Source: Lachnospiraceae bacterium (GTDB lineage: Bacteria > Bacillota > Clostridia > Lachnospirales > Lachnospiraceae). From it: DNA of 64,000 nt. The DNA lies in NCBI GenBank assembly GCA_017470935.1, contig JAFUXG010000022.1, forward strand, positions 1 to 64,000, read 5' to 3'. Positions 36,502-44,800 of this stretch are shown one piece after another. Positions within the stretch are counted from its first letter, which is position 1. Each line of letters begins with the position of its first letter. Under the pieces are notes generated by a model. The model ran no database searches and was not told the origin of the DNA. It saw only the letters and a program-made list of their open reading frames with translations. The position numbers and the translations under genes were made by a program.

Positions 36502-37911
36502 CTAATCGTCCAGATAGAAATCCTCCGCTTCATTGCCGTCACTTTTCACATCATAAGAGTTATCCTTCGCCGTGCTTTCTTTTGTTGTGCTTTCCCGTCT
36601 GTTATTACGATCTGAACCTTTATCAGCTTCAACACCCTTGCTGACAGTAAGAATAATCTCTGTAATTGCGCCCTCATTATAGCTTGTGTCAGGCGCAACA
36701 TTCTGCGACATGACAACTCCCTCATCAACACTGTCACTGAATGAGTCCTCCGTCTTCACGGTCATTTTCCCATCAGCCTGTTTTATGGCCGTTTCCGCAT
36801 CCTGAAGCTTCATTCCTGTAACATCAGGCATCTTGCAGAGAACTATTTCCTCTGCGGTATCATCTTCACTTACTGCTTCGGTCGAAGCCTCCGTTGCCGG
36901 GACAGATGTATTATCCATATCTAATGAAGACCTTCCCTTATTCAACAAAACAGCTATTAGTATAAATGCTGCAGCAGCGGCAATTCCTGCACCTGCAAAA
37001 CGCCATTTATTAGTTCTTACAGTATTATCATATCCATTCACTATATCCGAATCGGCATCATTACCATATACAGTGGCCACATCCTCTTCCGTGGGTGCTA
37101 CCGTAAGTGCATTGATAAGCTCATTTACATCACGGTACCTCTCTGCACGGCGTATCGACATGCCCCGCGTGATGGCAGCATTTTTCCAATCATCTATATC
37201 TATCCCCTGTTCGGCAAGAGAAACAAGAGCCTTCCCCTGCAGTCTTGCAATGGCATCAACCGGGGTTTTTCCGCTAAGGGCGGTATATATAACGGCACAC
37301 AAACCATACACATCTGTCCACGCGCCCAATTCACCATCATGAAGATACTGCTCAGGCGGAGCATAGCCTGCCTTCAGCAAAACAGTCGTCGTTTTGTCGG
37401 GGGTAATCCTGCTTGCTGCTCCAAAGTCGATCAGATACAATTTGTTATCCATTCCTATCATCAGGTTATCAGGACTGATATCGCGGTGAATCAGTCCGTG
37501 TCTGTGCAGCGTGACAAGCGACTTCATAACGGGCAGCATCATTTCCAGTAATTCATCATAATCAAACCTTCCGTGAAGAGAAACATACTTCTTCAACGTG
37601 ATACCGTCTATATGATCCATGACAATATATGCCGTATTTTCTGTCTTAAAGCAATCCCACACTCTGACTATTCCGTCAAGATAGCTGTATTCCTTTAACA
37701 CGTCAGCCTCTTGGACGAAACGGTTAAGTCCTTTTTCGAATTCTTCCTCATTAAATGACTTATCGGGAGCGTATTCCTTAACCGCAACATGTAAACCGCT
37801 TTCAATATCTGTCGCAAGATAAGTTACTCCAAAGCCACCCTCTCCCAGAACCCTTACTATCTTATAACGTTCATGTATAATTGTATTGTCCGGAAGTCCT
37901 CTCCCGCTCAT
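36502..37911 (-). CDS. Membrane Ser/Thr protein kinase with one PASTA-like domain
   Basis: About 469 residues. Kinase domain (about 12-265): glycine loop LGEGGFGVTYLA, AVKEYAP lysine, HRDISPDNLM catalytic loop, DFGAA metal motif, YAPPEQY activation end; all key residues present. One transmembrane helix follows (WRFAGAGIAAAAAFILIAVL), then an extracellular part with a single PASTA-like repeat (MPDVTGMKLQDAETAIKQAD) and an Asp/Asn/Ser-rich tail. It resembles PrkC/PknB but has only one PASTA unit. GGGGTGAT precedes the ATG at 37911; the frame extends to 37950. It starts 4 nt after the LytTR-FHA gene. Confidence 0.85.
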   Translation of the reverse strand: MSGRGLPDNTIIHERYKIVRVLGEGGFGVTYLATDIESGLHVAVKEYAPDKSFNEEEFEKGLNRFVQEADVLKEYSYLDGIVRVWDCFKTENTAYIVMDHIDGITLKKYVSLHGRFDYDELLEMMLPVMKSLVTLHRHGLIHRDISPDNLMIGMDNKLYLIDFGAASRITPDKTTTVLLKAGYAPPEQYLHDGELGAWTDVYGLCAVIYTALSGKTPVDAIARLQGKALVSLAEQGIDIDDWKNAAITRGMSIRRAERYRDVNELINALTVAPTEEDVATVYGNDADSDIVNGYDNTVRTNKWRFAGAGIAAAAAFILIAVLLNKGRSSLDMDNTSVPATEASTEAVSEDDTAEEIVLCKMPDVTGMKLQDAETAIKQADGKMTVKTEDSFSDSVDEGVVMSQNVAPDTSYNEGAITEIILTVSKGVEADKGSDRNNRRESTTKESTAKDNSYDVKSDGNEAEDFYLDD

Positions 37912-37915
37912 CATA

Positions 37916-38977
37916 TCACCCCAATCGATACACGTTATCGGTACCGCCAAAGCTTAATTCCGTCCCCGGCTTTAAGCAGTAATCCGTGTCAGGTGCAAGC
38001 CGTTTCCTTCCCTTCAGGTAGGTTCCGTTTTTGGACACATCAACAAGCTCATACATATTGTCAGCTTCATGATACACCACAATACAATGAAGACGGCTTA
38101 CCAAAGGCATGTTAAGTACAATATCACAAGTCTTTTCGTCTCTGCCTATCAGCAGTTTTTTCTCAGGGCGAAAATGAAACTGCGCACCCTCATGTATTCC
38201 CTTCACGCCTACCAACACACCCTGTTTCTCACTCTTTTTATCTGCGGTAACACCGCCAATATCCTCATTATCATCTGTACCGATGTTTTCATACACCAGT
38301 TCCCTGTCAACTCTCTCTTTATACTTTCTTCCTACCGGTATAAGTTCCTGGTCCATCCATATTCCATTACTGTCATAACCGGTGATATACCTCTTAGATA
38401 CAATATAGCTTTGGTGGCATCGTAAAAAGCCCTCATCTGCCAGCAACTCCTCCACCACATACATTTTCTCATTGTATTCATAATCACTTAGTGTAGTATG
38501 CAGAATTATATGTCTGTTTCTGCTTTCAACATACATAATATATCTGACCGGCACCATTATCTGTTCTCCATCACTTCTTATGGTTATGCACCTTGAAAGC
38601 TCATCATCCTTATTGAGCTTACGCATTATCTCCGCTTTCAGCTCCTGCTGCTTCAGGCGTTTTAAATTGTATGCGTACACATGGTATCTTACTCCCGAGA
38701 CTGACTGCTCCTTAACACCTTCAAAGAAGATGATTGAAGCATCCGGTCTTATACGATATAGATAATCAACCGTCTCCACTCCTTCTTCCCTGAATATGGC
38801 ATCATCCAGAACAAACATGGAAACGTCAAGAAATCTCTCACTTTTTCTGTCACAAAGCACCTCAACCGGAATGCTTTCGTACACAACATCCCCACATCCA
38901 GAAATTATTCCTTCAAGAAGTTTTCGAATGTGGCTTTCATACCGTTTGTCTTTAGTGCTTATACCAATCTTAAACAT
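37916..38977 (-). CDS. LytTR DNA-binding regulator fused to a C-terminal FHA domain
   Basis: About 353 residues. The N-terminal ~120 residues look like a degenerate receiver (MFKIGISTKDKRYESHIRKL, SMFVLDDAIF, with an LKRLKQQEL helix). A LytTR domain follows (about 130-225: IMVPVRYIMYVESRNRHIIL, FLRCHQSYIVSKRYI, IPVGRKYKERV). The end is an FHA domain (LLIGRDEKTCDIVLNMPLVS, RLHCIVVY, VDVSKNGTYLKGRKRL). Phosphopeptide recognition coupled to DNA binding is an uncommon layout. AAGGTGATACAC places the start at 38977, although the frame is open to 39121. First gene of the kinase cassette. Confidence 0.8.
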   Translation of the reverse strand: MFKIGISTKDKRYESHIRKLLEGIISGCGDVVYESIPVEVLCDRKSERFLDVSMFVLDDAIFREEGVETVDYLYRIRPDASIIFFEGVKEQSVSGVRYHVYAYNLKRLKQQELKAEIMRKLNKDDELSRCITIRSDGEQIMVPVRYIMYVESRNRHIILHTTLSDYEYNEKMYVVEELLADEGFLRCHQSYIVSKRYITGYDSNGIWMDQELIPVGRKYKERVDRELVYENIGTDDNEDIGGVTADKKSEKQGVLVGVKGIHEGAQFHFRPEKKLLIGRDEKTCDIVLNMPLVSRLHCIVVYHEADNMYELVDVSKNGTYLKGRKRLAPDTDYCLKPGTELSFGGTDNVYRLG

Positions 38978-39035
38978 GTGTATCACCTTCATTAATATTG
39001 AATCGTGCAGATTTTCTGCATGATGACACGCTTCT

Positions 39036-39076
39036 CGCCATATAAAGGCAGTGTTTGCATATGCCTTTATATGGCG
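39036..39076. repeat. Perfect 15-bp stem hairpin
   Basis: CGCCATATAAAGGCA and TGCCTTTATATGGCG around an 11-nt loop, in the leader of the LytTR-FHA gene. No T-tract follows on either strand, so it is more likely an operator or leader structure than a terminator. Confidence 0.5.
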
Positions 39077-39092
39077 GGGAGAACATGCAAAT

Positions 39093-39119
39093 GACAGGCC
39101 ATCCGCCGGACAACCTGTC
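39093..39119 (-). terminator. Possible terminator of the GH13 gene
   Basis: Minus-strand GACAGGTTGTCCGGCGGATGG and CCTGTC followed by ATTTGCATGTT, 29 bp after the stop. The stem is short and the T-tract weak. Confidence 0.4.
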
Positions 39120-39147
39120 AAATCATAACTTACTCATTACATACTTC

Positions 39148-41253
39148 TTACTCTGCCTTCAATACAATTGCAGAAATCTTCGGCACTGAAATCCTAAGCT
39201 GGTTATCTGTTACTGAATATGCCTTAGGCTCAAGAATGTATGACTCCTCAGTAGTCAGGATAAGCTGGCGCATAACAGTACCATTTACAACTCCAAGTCT
39301 GTCTACATCAAGGCAAAGAGAGACCTCCTCATAATTGTTGTTGAGTATCACAACAATCTTATCCTTACGGTTGAAACGTCCGTAGGCAACCACCTTATGG
39401 GCACCATGTAAGAACATCAGAGACCCCCGCTTTAACACCTCGTTTTCCTTATGGATCTTGATCATATCCCGATGGAACAGAATAAGATCTCTGTCCTCAT
39501 GTCCCCATGGATATGTACGCCTGTTGTCAGGGTCGGTCCAGCCGCAGAGTCCGGCCTCGTCTCCATAATAAATGGTAGGTGCGCCGGGCCAGGTCATCTG
39601 GAAAACTACCGCCTCACGAAGCACTCCCTTATTCACATTCTCATTAGCCGCATCAGGACCAAGTGTATGGGTTCTTCCCACACGCCTGTTAGTTCTTGTA
39701 AGGAATCTTGAATGATCATGGTTTGAAAGCTCATTCATGGATACCTCTAAGGACTGCTGATGGAATCGGCTCATATGGTGTCTCAAGGATCCTATAAGCA
39801 CATCAGGATTACCGAGAAGGTCTCCGCGGAATTCATCCGAATGCTTCTCCACGCCTGTAAGGAACCATGTAATAGGCTCCATAAATGCATCATAGTTCAT
39901 AACAGTATCCCACTGGTCCCCCTGTAACCAGTTGTGGGGATCTCCATAGTGCTCTGCCAATATAATGGCGTTGGGATTAGCCTCCTTCACGACCCGTCTG
40001 AAATCCCTCCAGAACCTGTGGTTGAATTCCTCTGAGTGTCCAAGGTCTGCTGCCACATCAAGCCGCCATCCGTCCACGTTAAAAGGTGGAGACACCCATT
40101 TCTTGCCTATATACAATATGTAATTATATAGCTCCTCTGAATCCTCGTAGTTGAGCTTAGGAAGGGTGTCATGCCCCCACCATCCGTCATAGCTTCCGTT
40201 ATATGGCCATGCATTTTCATCATAGAACTTGAAAAAGCTTCTATATGGACTATCAGCTGAGGGGTAAGCACCTGGCTCGTAGCCCTCCTGTCCCTCGTAG
40301 ATAAGCTCCCTGTCCAGCCATTTATTAAATGAACCACAATGGTTGAACACTCCGTCAAGTATGACCTTCATGCCACGCCTGTGGATCTCCTCCACCAGCT
40401 GGCGGAACAGCTCGTTGCTTGCAACAAGATTTTCCTTGTTGGTCACACGATTAATATAACGTGTGGAATTCTTATTGACCTTATCGCCGTCCTTAAGCAC
40501 ATACCCGTCATCCTTCACAATGCGGCCAAAATGGGGATCAATATAATCATAATCCTGGATATCATACTTATGATTAGAGGGCGACACAAAGATAGGATTC
40601 AAGTAAAGCACCTCTACACCCAAATCCTGAAGATAGTCTAATTTGTTCATTACCCCCTGAAGGTCACCGCCATAGAAGCAGCGCACATCCATGGCATCAG
40701 GATATTTGCGCCAGTCAGAAACCTTTCTTGAGAAATCACCTATATAGAAATATTCATCATCTAACACATCATTGCTTGGATCTCCGTTGCAGAAACGGTC
40801 CACATATATCTGGTACATTACTGCACCCTTAGCCCAATCAGGGGTCTTGAAGCCCGGCATAATAGTGAAATTGTAGTCGGGATTGACCTCTGTCTGAACA
40901 CCTATCTTATTATAATAGCAAAGGGTGTTACCTGATACGATCTCATAATAATACTCTACACGCTCCTTCTTAACAGGGGGGAGCACCGCCTCATAGTAAT
41001 CAAATGCTGCATCGCTCTCTCCAACCTTCATCTCTATCCTGTTACCGTCACATATAAGATACACGTGATCCACGTTACCCTTTGCAGTACGGAACTTAAG
41101 GGTTATGGAATCTCCCGGCATTGGCTCCGCTGGAATCCTGTAATCTCCTGTGCCATCTGCAAAAAGTGCATCGGAACGTATTGCCGGTTTATTCTGAAAA
41201 ACATAAGCCTGAATCTTCTGCGCCTTTGTAAAGCTTCTAAATGAATAACCCAT
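39148..41253 (-). CDS. Intracellular GH13 alpha-glucanase, neopullulanase/cyclomaltodextrinase-like
   Basis: 701 residues, no signal peptide. N-terminal CBM34-like beta-sandwich (about 1-135), then the GH13 barrel: MYQIYVDRFCNGD, VLYLNPIF, DGVFNHCG (region I), GWRLDVAADL with the nucleophile Asp (II), IILAEHYGD with the acid/base Glu (III) and ELSNHDHSRF (IV). A C-terminal beta domain follows. It should hydrolyse maltodextrins, cyclodextrins or pullulan oligomers in the cytoplasm. The spacing CFYGGDLQGVMNKLDYLQDL fits the GH13_20-type enzymes. AGGAGG about 12 nt before the ATG; its own promoter at 41289-41317. Confidence 0.88.
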   Translation of the reverse strand: MGYSFRSFTKAQKIQAYVFQNKPAIRSDALFADGTGDYRIPAEPMPGDSITLKFRTAKGNVDHVYLICDGNRIEMKVGESDAAFDYYEAVLPPVKKERVEYYYEIVSGNTLCYYNKIGVQTEVNPDYNFTIMPGFKTPDWAKGAVMYQIYVDRFCNGDPSNDVLDDEYFYIGDFSRKVSDWRKYPDAMDVRCFYGGDLQGVMNKLDYLQDLGVEVLYLNPIFVSPSNHKYDIQDYDYIDPHFGRIVKDDGYVLKDGDKVNKNSTRYINRVTNKENLVASNELFRQLVEEIHRRGMKVILDGVFNHCGSFNKWLDRELIYEGQEGYEPGAYPSADSPYRSFFKFYDENAWPYNGSYDGWWGHDTLPKLNYEDSEELYNYILYIGKKWVSPPFNVDGWRLDVAADLGHSEEFNHRFWRDFRRVVKEANPNAIILAEHYGDPHNWLQGDQWDTVMNYDAFMEPITWFLTGVEKHSDEFRGDLLGNPDVLIGSLRHHMSRFHQQSLEVSMNELSNHDHSRFLTRTNRRVGRTHTLGPDAANENVNKGVLREAVVFQMTWPGAPTIYYGDEAGLCGWTDPDNRRTYPWGHEDRDLILFHRDMIKIHKENEVLKRGSLMFLHGAHKVVAYGRFNRKDKIVVILNNNYEEVSLCLDVDRLGVVNGTVMRQLILTTEESYILEPKAYSVTDNQLRISVPKISAIVLKAE

Positions 41254-41288
41254 TATGAATTATAACCTCCTGGGAAATACTGACTAAT

Positions 41289-41317
41289 ATTGTAACTGAT
41301 TATCAAAGATATATCAA
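41289..41317 (-). promoter_or_regulatory. Promoter of the GH13 gene
   Basis: Minus-strand TTGATA (41312-41317), 17 bp, TACAAT (41289-41294), start point about 30 nt before the ATG. A terminator lies directly upstream. Confidence 0.6.
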
Positions 41318-41320
41318 GAA

Positions 41321-41361
41321 AAAGTGAAAAGGACAGCCATTTCCGTTCGACTGCCCTTTTC
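41321..41361 (-). terminator. Terminator-like hairpin upstream of the GH13 promoter
   Basis: Minus-strand GAAAAGGGCAG, 14-nt loop, CTGTCCTTTTC, then ACTTTTTCTTG. It would stop minus-strand transcription arriving from the element-bearing gap, isolating the GH13 gene. Nothing else is identifiable in 41362-41600 except poly-G and poly-T runs. Confidence 0.6.
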
Positions 41362-41600
41362 TGGAGAAGGTATTTTTTTGTTACTTATGGGGTGTAGCAA
41401 AAAAACTATATAATGTATTGGGGGGGTTACAAGTATTATTATATGTATTTTTGTCTGAAAGTGTTCACAAACAATCATTTTTTTTTGAAAAACTTTTGTG
41501 CAATTAGTCAAAAGACTTTGTCCATAAGCTCTAAAATAGGCTGATTTTTGTGTAAATTGTACCAAATCGCATTTCTCGCATGACATTTTTTACAAGACAA

Positions 41601-41888
41601 TTACTGTTTAGTTCAGTTTTGAAACCGTACGCCGTCTGCCTTGCACAGACACCCTCAGGTCAGATGGCGGGTTGGACGGGATAAGAACTTCTAGGTGCCC
41701 CGAGAACACTTTGATACCGTCCGTGGCAAGGTGCTTAGTCGCCATCCATGGCTCCGGCGCACCTGCTCGGCATCCATGCCTCGCATCCACTAGGTTTCTT
41801 ACGGGACACCAAGAAGTTCTAATCCCTTTCCAAATGCCATCTGACCTGAGGGTATCTGCACAAGGCAGACGGCTGTTTGTTGGCAAAA
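41601..41888 (+). repeat. Structured long-hairpin element, copy A: conserved 99-nt apex on a 72-bp arm
   Basis: The left arm 41631-41702 pairs with the right arm 41802-41873 in one unbroken register: 13 bp, a small internal loop, 18 perfect bp, a loose stretch, then 25 bp. Mismatches, counted from the apex, fall at 5, 10, 20, 26, 30, 32-33, 53 and 58-59. The apex 41703-41801 is 99 nt and nearly identical to that of copy B; it contains its own small hairpins (GGCATCCATGCC, GGTGC..GCGCACC). The outer flank begins TTACTGTTTAG, also shared with copy B. Not coding: small open frames cross it on both strands but are by-products of the palindrome. It could be a noncoding RNA, a fold-back mobile element or a recombination substrate. 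Confidence 0.8.
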
Positions 41889-41961
41889 GTTACTTAATAA
41901 AACGTAAGTATCGAACAATTATTTGAATGATTAGATTTTACAAAGTATATTGTGTTATAGT

Positions 41962-42256
41962 TTCGGTATCCACGAACAGCAGGTAAGCTGATAGTATGGT
42001 GCGTTTTGTATGACATCTGGGAGGTGATGTAGAGTTTCTTAGTATCCCGATAAAAACCCAGCGGATGCGAGGCATGGATGCCGAGCAGGTGCGCCGGAGC
42101 CACGGAGGGCGACTAAGCACCTTGCCGCGTACGTCATCAAAGCTTTAACGGGATACTTAGAAACTCTTATCACCGTACAGCTAGTCATACAAAACGTACC
42201 ATGCTATCAGCTTACCTGCGTACGACATACAAAAACAAAAGTTCACTAAACAGTAA
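41962..42256 (-). repeat. Structured long-hairpin element, copy B, inverted relative to A
   Basis: The left arm 41979-42049 pairs with 42149-42219 (71 bp); the outer 36 bp have only two non-Watson-Crick positions and both are G-T. The apex 42050-42148 is again exactly 99 nt. Its reverse complement matches the copy-A apex at most positions, including GGCAAGGTGCTTAGTCGCC and CGGCGCACCTGCTCGGCATC. The arm sequences are unrelated to those of A, yet single mismatches at 10 and 20 and a loop at about 27-35 from the apex fall at the same places. The outer flank ends CTAAACAGTAA, the inverse of A's flank. About 105 bp of AT-rich DNA separates the two elements. Confidence 0.8.
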
Positions 42257-42272
42257 TATTATGCATTTAAAT

Positions 42273-42295
42273 AGCGCCCGCACAATGCGGGCGCT
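42273..42295 (-). terminator. Terminator of the tilS-hpt-ftsH operon
   Basis: Minus-strand AGCGCCCGCATTGTGCGGGCGCT then ATTTAAAT, 7 bp after the ftsH stop: a 10-bp GC stem, with a weak T-tract. Confidence 0.7.
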
Positions 42296-42301
42296 CATAT
42301 G

Positions 42302-44137
42302 TTATGCGAACAAAGACTCAAATTCTTCTCTGTCTATTCTTTCTTTTTCAAGGAGACGTTCTGCACACTTGTGAAGCACATCAATATGCTCCTCTAAGAT
42401 ACGGCGGGCGTCTGCATAACACTCGTCGATAATACGCTTAACCTCCTTATCGATGGCTGCTGCGGTGGCCTCACCTAACATCCTCTGGTGTCCTATATCA
42501 CGTCCCACAAAGGTTTCTTCCTCGTTATCGGTCTCGTAATTGATAAGACCCAGCTCGTCTGACATACCGTATTTCACAACCATGGCTCTTGCTGCTGCGG
42601 TGGCCTGCTTTATATCCTGGGATGCACCGGTGGTTATATCATCCATGATCATCTCCTCAGCGATACGTCCACCAAGGCTTACCTTGATATCCTGGAGAAT
42701 CTTCCCCTTTGTATTGAATACGTTGTCATTCTCCGGAAGGGGCATGGTGTAACCTGCTGCGCCCTCGCCTGTAGGGATGATGGATACTGCATATACAGGT
42801 CCTACACCTTCTAACACATGGAAGAGGATAGCATGGCCTGATTCGTGGTATGCCGTGATCCTTCTTTCCTTCTCAGGCACTAAGCGGGACTTTCTCTCTG
42901 TACCGATACCCACCTTGATAAATGCCTTATCAATATCATCCTTAACAATGAACTGACGGCTGTTCTTTGCTGCATTGATCGCCGATTCGTTCATGAGGTT
43001 CTCAAGATCAGCTCCTGCAAAGCCTGCTGTTGTTCTGGCAATCTCATGGAGATCCACATCATCCGCAAGCTTCTTATTCCTTGTGTGGACCTTAAGAATA
43101 TCCTCTCTGCCTCTAACGTCAGGTCTTGTCACTGCTATCTTTCTGTCAAAACGTCCGGGACGGAGAATCGCGGGATCAAGTATATCCACACGGTTGGTCG
43201 CTGCCATGACGATGATACCCTCGTTCACATTGAAGCCATCCATCTCCACTAACATCTGGTTAAGTGTCTGCTCTCTCTCGTCGTGGCCGCCCCCAAGGCC
43301 TGAGCCTCTTCGTCTTGCCACTGCGTCAATCTCATCTATGAACACTATACATGGTGAATTCTTCTTAGCCTCTGCAAAAAGGTCTCTTACACGGGAAGCA
43401 CCCACACCAACGAACATTTCCACAAAATCAGATCCTGATATGGAGAAAAATGGTACCTTTGCCTCACCTGCAACTGCCTTGGCAAGAAGTGTCTTACCTG
43501 TTCCCGGAGGACCCACAAGAAGTATTCCCTTGGGGATTCTTGCTCCTAAATCAACATATTTTGAAGGATTCTTAAGGAAGTCCACGACCTCTGCCAGATC
43601 CTCCTTCTCCTCACGAAGGCCTGCCACGTCATCAAAGGACATCTGATTGTCATCCTCTGAGGTCATCTGTGCGCGGCTTCTTCCAAAGTTCATCATTGAG
43701 CCGCCGCCGCCACCTGCACCCTGGGCACCGGCAGTCATCATAATAACAATGATGATAGCCACCAATCCAAGAAGATATGGCAATATACGCTCCACAAGGC
43801 TTGGACGTACAACATCACTCATTTTAAAATCAACATTAAGATTTTCTTCATTTACCAGATTATCATATAGCTTCTGAAATTCTCCCACATCTGTAACATA
43901 AAATCTTACAGTGGTGCGGTCCTTCTTTGTAAGCTCCACTGTACCTGTAGGAATCTCAGCATTCTGCTGAACATAGACGGATTTGACCTTACCGTCCCTC
44001 ATGTCCTCCTCAAATGTGGTTTCGGTATAGCTTAGATCAACATCCTGATTGTTATTCTGAATCAAGGCCAGAACCCCGAATATGATCAAAAACAATACCA
44101 GGTAGGAGATAAGACTCCTTCTCATATTTTTGTTCAT
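42302..44137 (-). CDS. ftsH: ATP-dependent zinc metalloprotease FtsH (second copy, canonical locus)
   Basis: 611 residues. TM1 (about 9-25), extracytoplasmic domain, TM2 (about 114-134), AAA module with [16 protein letters not shown] and the [20 protein letters not shown] block, zinc motif HESGH in the peptidase domain. Degrades unassembled membrane proteins and some soluble regulators. The position after hpt and tilS is the ancestral Firmicutes order. Shorter than the copy at 16357 and without its acidic insert, so this is probably the housekeeping version. GAGGAGA precedes the ATG. Confidence 0.95.
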   Translation of the reverse strand: MNKNMRRSLISYLVLFLIIFGVLALIQNNNQDVDLSYTETTFEEDMRDGKVKSVYVQQNAEIPTGTVELTKKDRTTVRFYVTDVGEFQKLYDNLVNEENLNVDFKMSDVVRPSLVERILPYLLGLVAIIIVIMMTAGAQGAGGGGGSMMNFGRSRAQMTSEDDNQMSFDDVAGLREEKEDLAEVVDFLKNPSKYVDLGARIPKGILLVGPPGTGKTLLAKAVAGEAKVPFFSISGSDFVEMFVGVGASRVRDLFAEAKKNSPCIVFIDEIDAVARRRGSGLGGGHDEREQTLNQMLVEMDGFNVNEGIIVMAATNRVDILDPAILRPGRFDRKIAVTRPDVRGREDILKVHTRNKKLADDVDLHEIARTTAGFAGADLENLMNESAINAAKNSRQFIVKDDIDKAFIKVGIGTERKSRLVPEKERRITAYHESGHAILFHVLEGVGPVYAVSIIPTGEGAAGYTMPLPENDNVFNTKGKILQDIKVSLGGRIAEEMIMDDITTGASQDIKQATAAARAMVVKYGMSDELGLINYETDNEEETFVGRDIGHQRMLGEATAAAIDKEVKRIIDECYADARRILEEHIDVLHKCAERLLEKERIDREEFESLFA

Positions 44138-44244
44138 TTACTTATGTCTCCTCGTATAAAATATATTTGCAAGCTGCTGCTTTGAATAGTGTAAATGCGG
44201 GCATGCCGCCATTAACATATCACTGCAGTATTAATATAATCAGA

Positions 44245-44769
44245 TTAATCCTCCACAACCACTCCCACATAAGGAAGATTTCTGTGCTGCTGTGCATAGT
44301 CCAGGCCATATCCCACAACAAACTTATTGGGAATATCAAAGCCTACATAATCTGCCTTCACATCAGCCTCGTGATTGTCCTTCTTGTCCAGCAGTGTGAT
44401 TATCTTAAGTGTCTTCGGCATTCTTGCCGCTAGCAATATACGCAGGTTATATAATGTCACTCCCGAATCAAGAATGTCCTCAACAATAAGCACATCCTTA
44501 TCATATATATCCTCATCAAGCTCCTTCTTAACTGTAATCTCCCCGGCTGACACCATTCCGTCACCATAGGATGATACCGACATAAAATCCATGGTCACCG
44601 GTATAGTAAGCTTCTTTGCCAGCTCACAGGCAAAGAATACGCTACCCTTCAATATCACAATTAAATGAAGCTCCTTTCCTTCATAGTCCTTGTTAAGCTG
44701 CCCGGCAAGCTCGTCAATCCTGGCATTAATCTTCTCCTCTGAGATTAGTTCGTCAATGTGATAATCCAT
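44245..44769 (-). CDS. hpt: Hypoxanthine phosphoribosyltransferase
   Basis: 174 residues. The PRPP loop VLIVEDILDSGVTL, the flexible-loop MDFMSVSSYGDGMVS and the C-terminal VGYGLDYAQQHRNLPYVGVV are characteristic. Salvages hypoxanthine and guanine with PRPP. Lies between tilS (31 bp) and ftsH (107 bp) on the same strand. Confidence 0.95.
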   Translation of the reverse strand: MDYHIDELISEEKINARIDELAGQLNKDYEGKELHLIVILKGSVFFACELAKKLTIPVTMDFMSVSSYGDGMVSAGEITVKKELDEDIYDKDVLIVEDILDSGVTLYNLRILLAARMPKTLKIITLLDKKDNHEADVKADYVGFDIPNKFVVGYGLDYAQQHRNLPYVGVVVED

Positions 44770-44800
44770 AACCCGCTCCTTAGTGTATTATTTTTGTAAG

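Noticed and set aside
41631..41873. Element A read as an ordinary terminator, IS200/IS605 end or integron attC site
   Set aside because: The arms are 72 bp with a 99-nt structured apex and no T-tract; attC and IS200/IS605 hairpins are far shorter and no integrase or transposase gene is near.
41608..42120. Several open frames of 60-92 codons on both strands across the paired hairpin elements
   Set aside because: They arise from the palindromes, have no convincing ribosome sites, mirror one another between strands and give low-complexity peptides; treated as noncoding.
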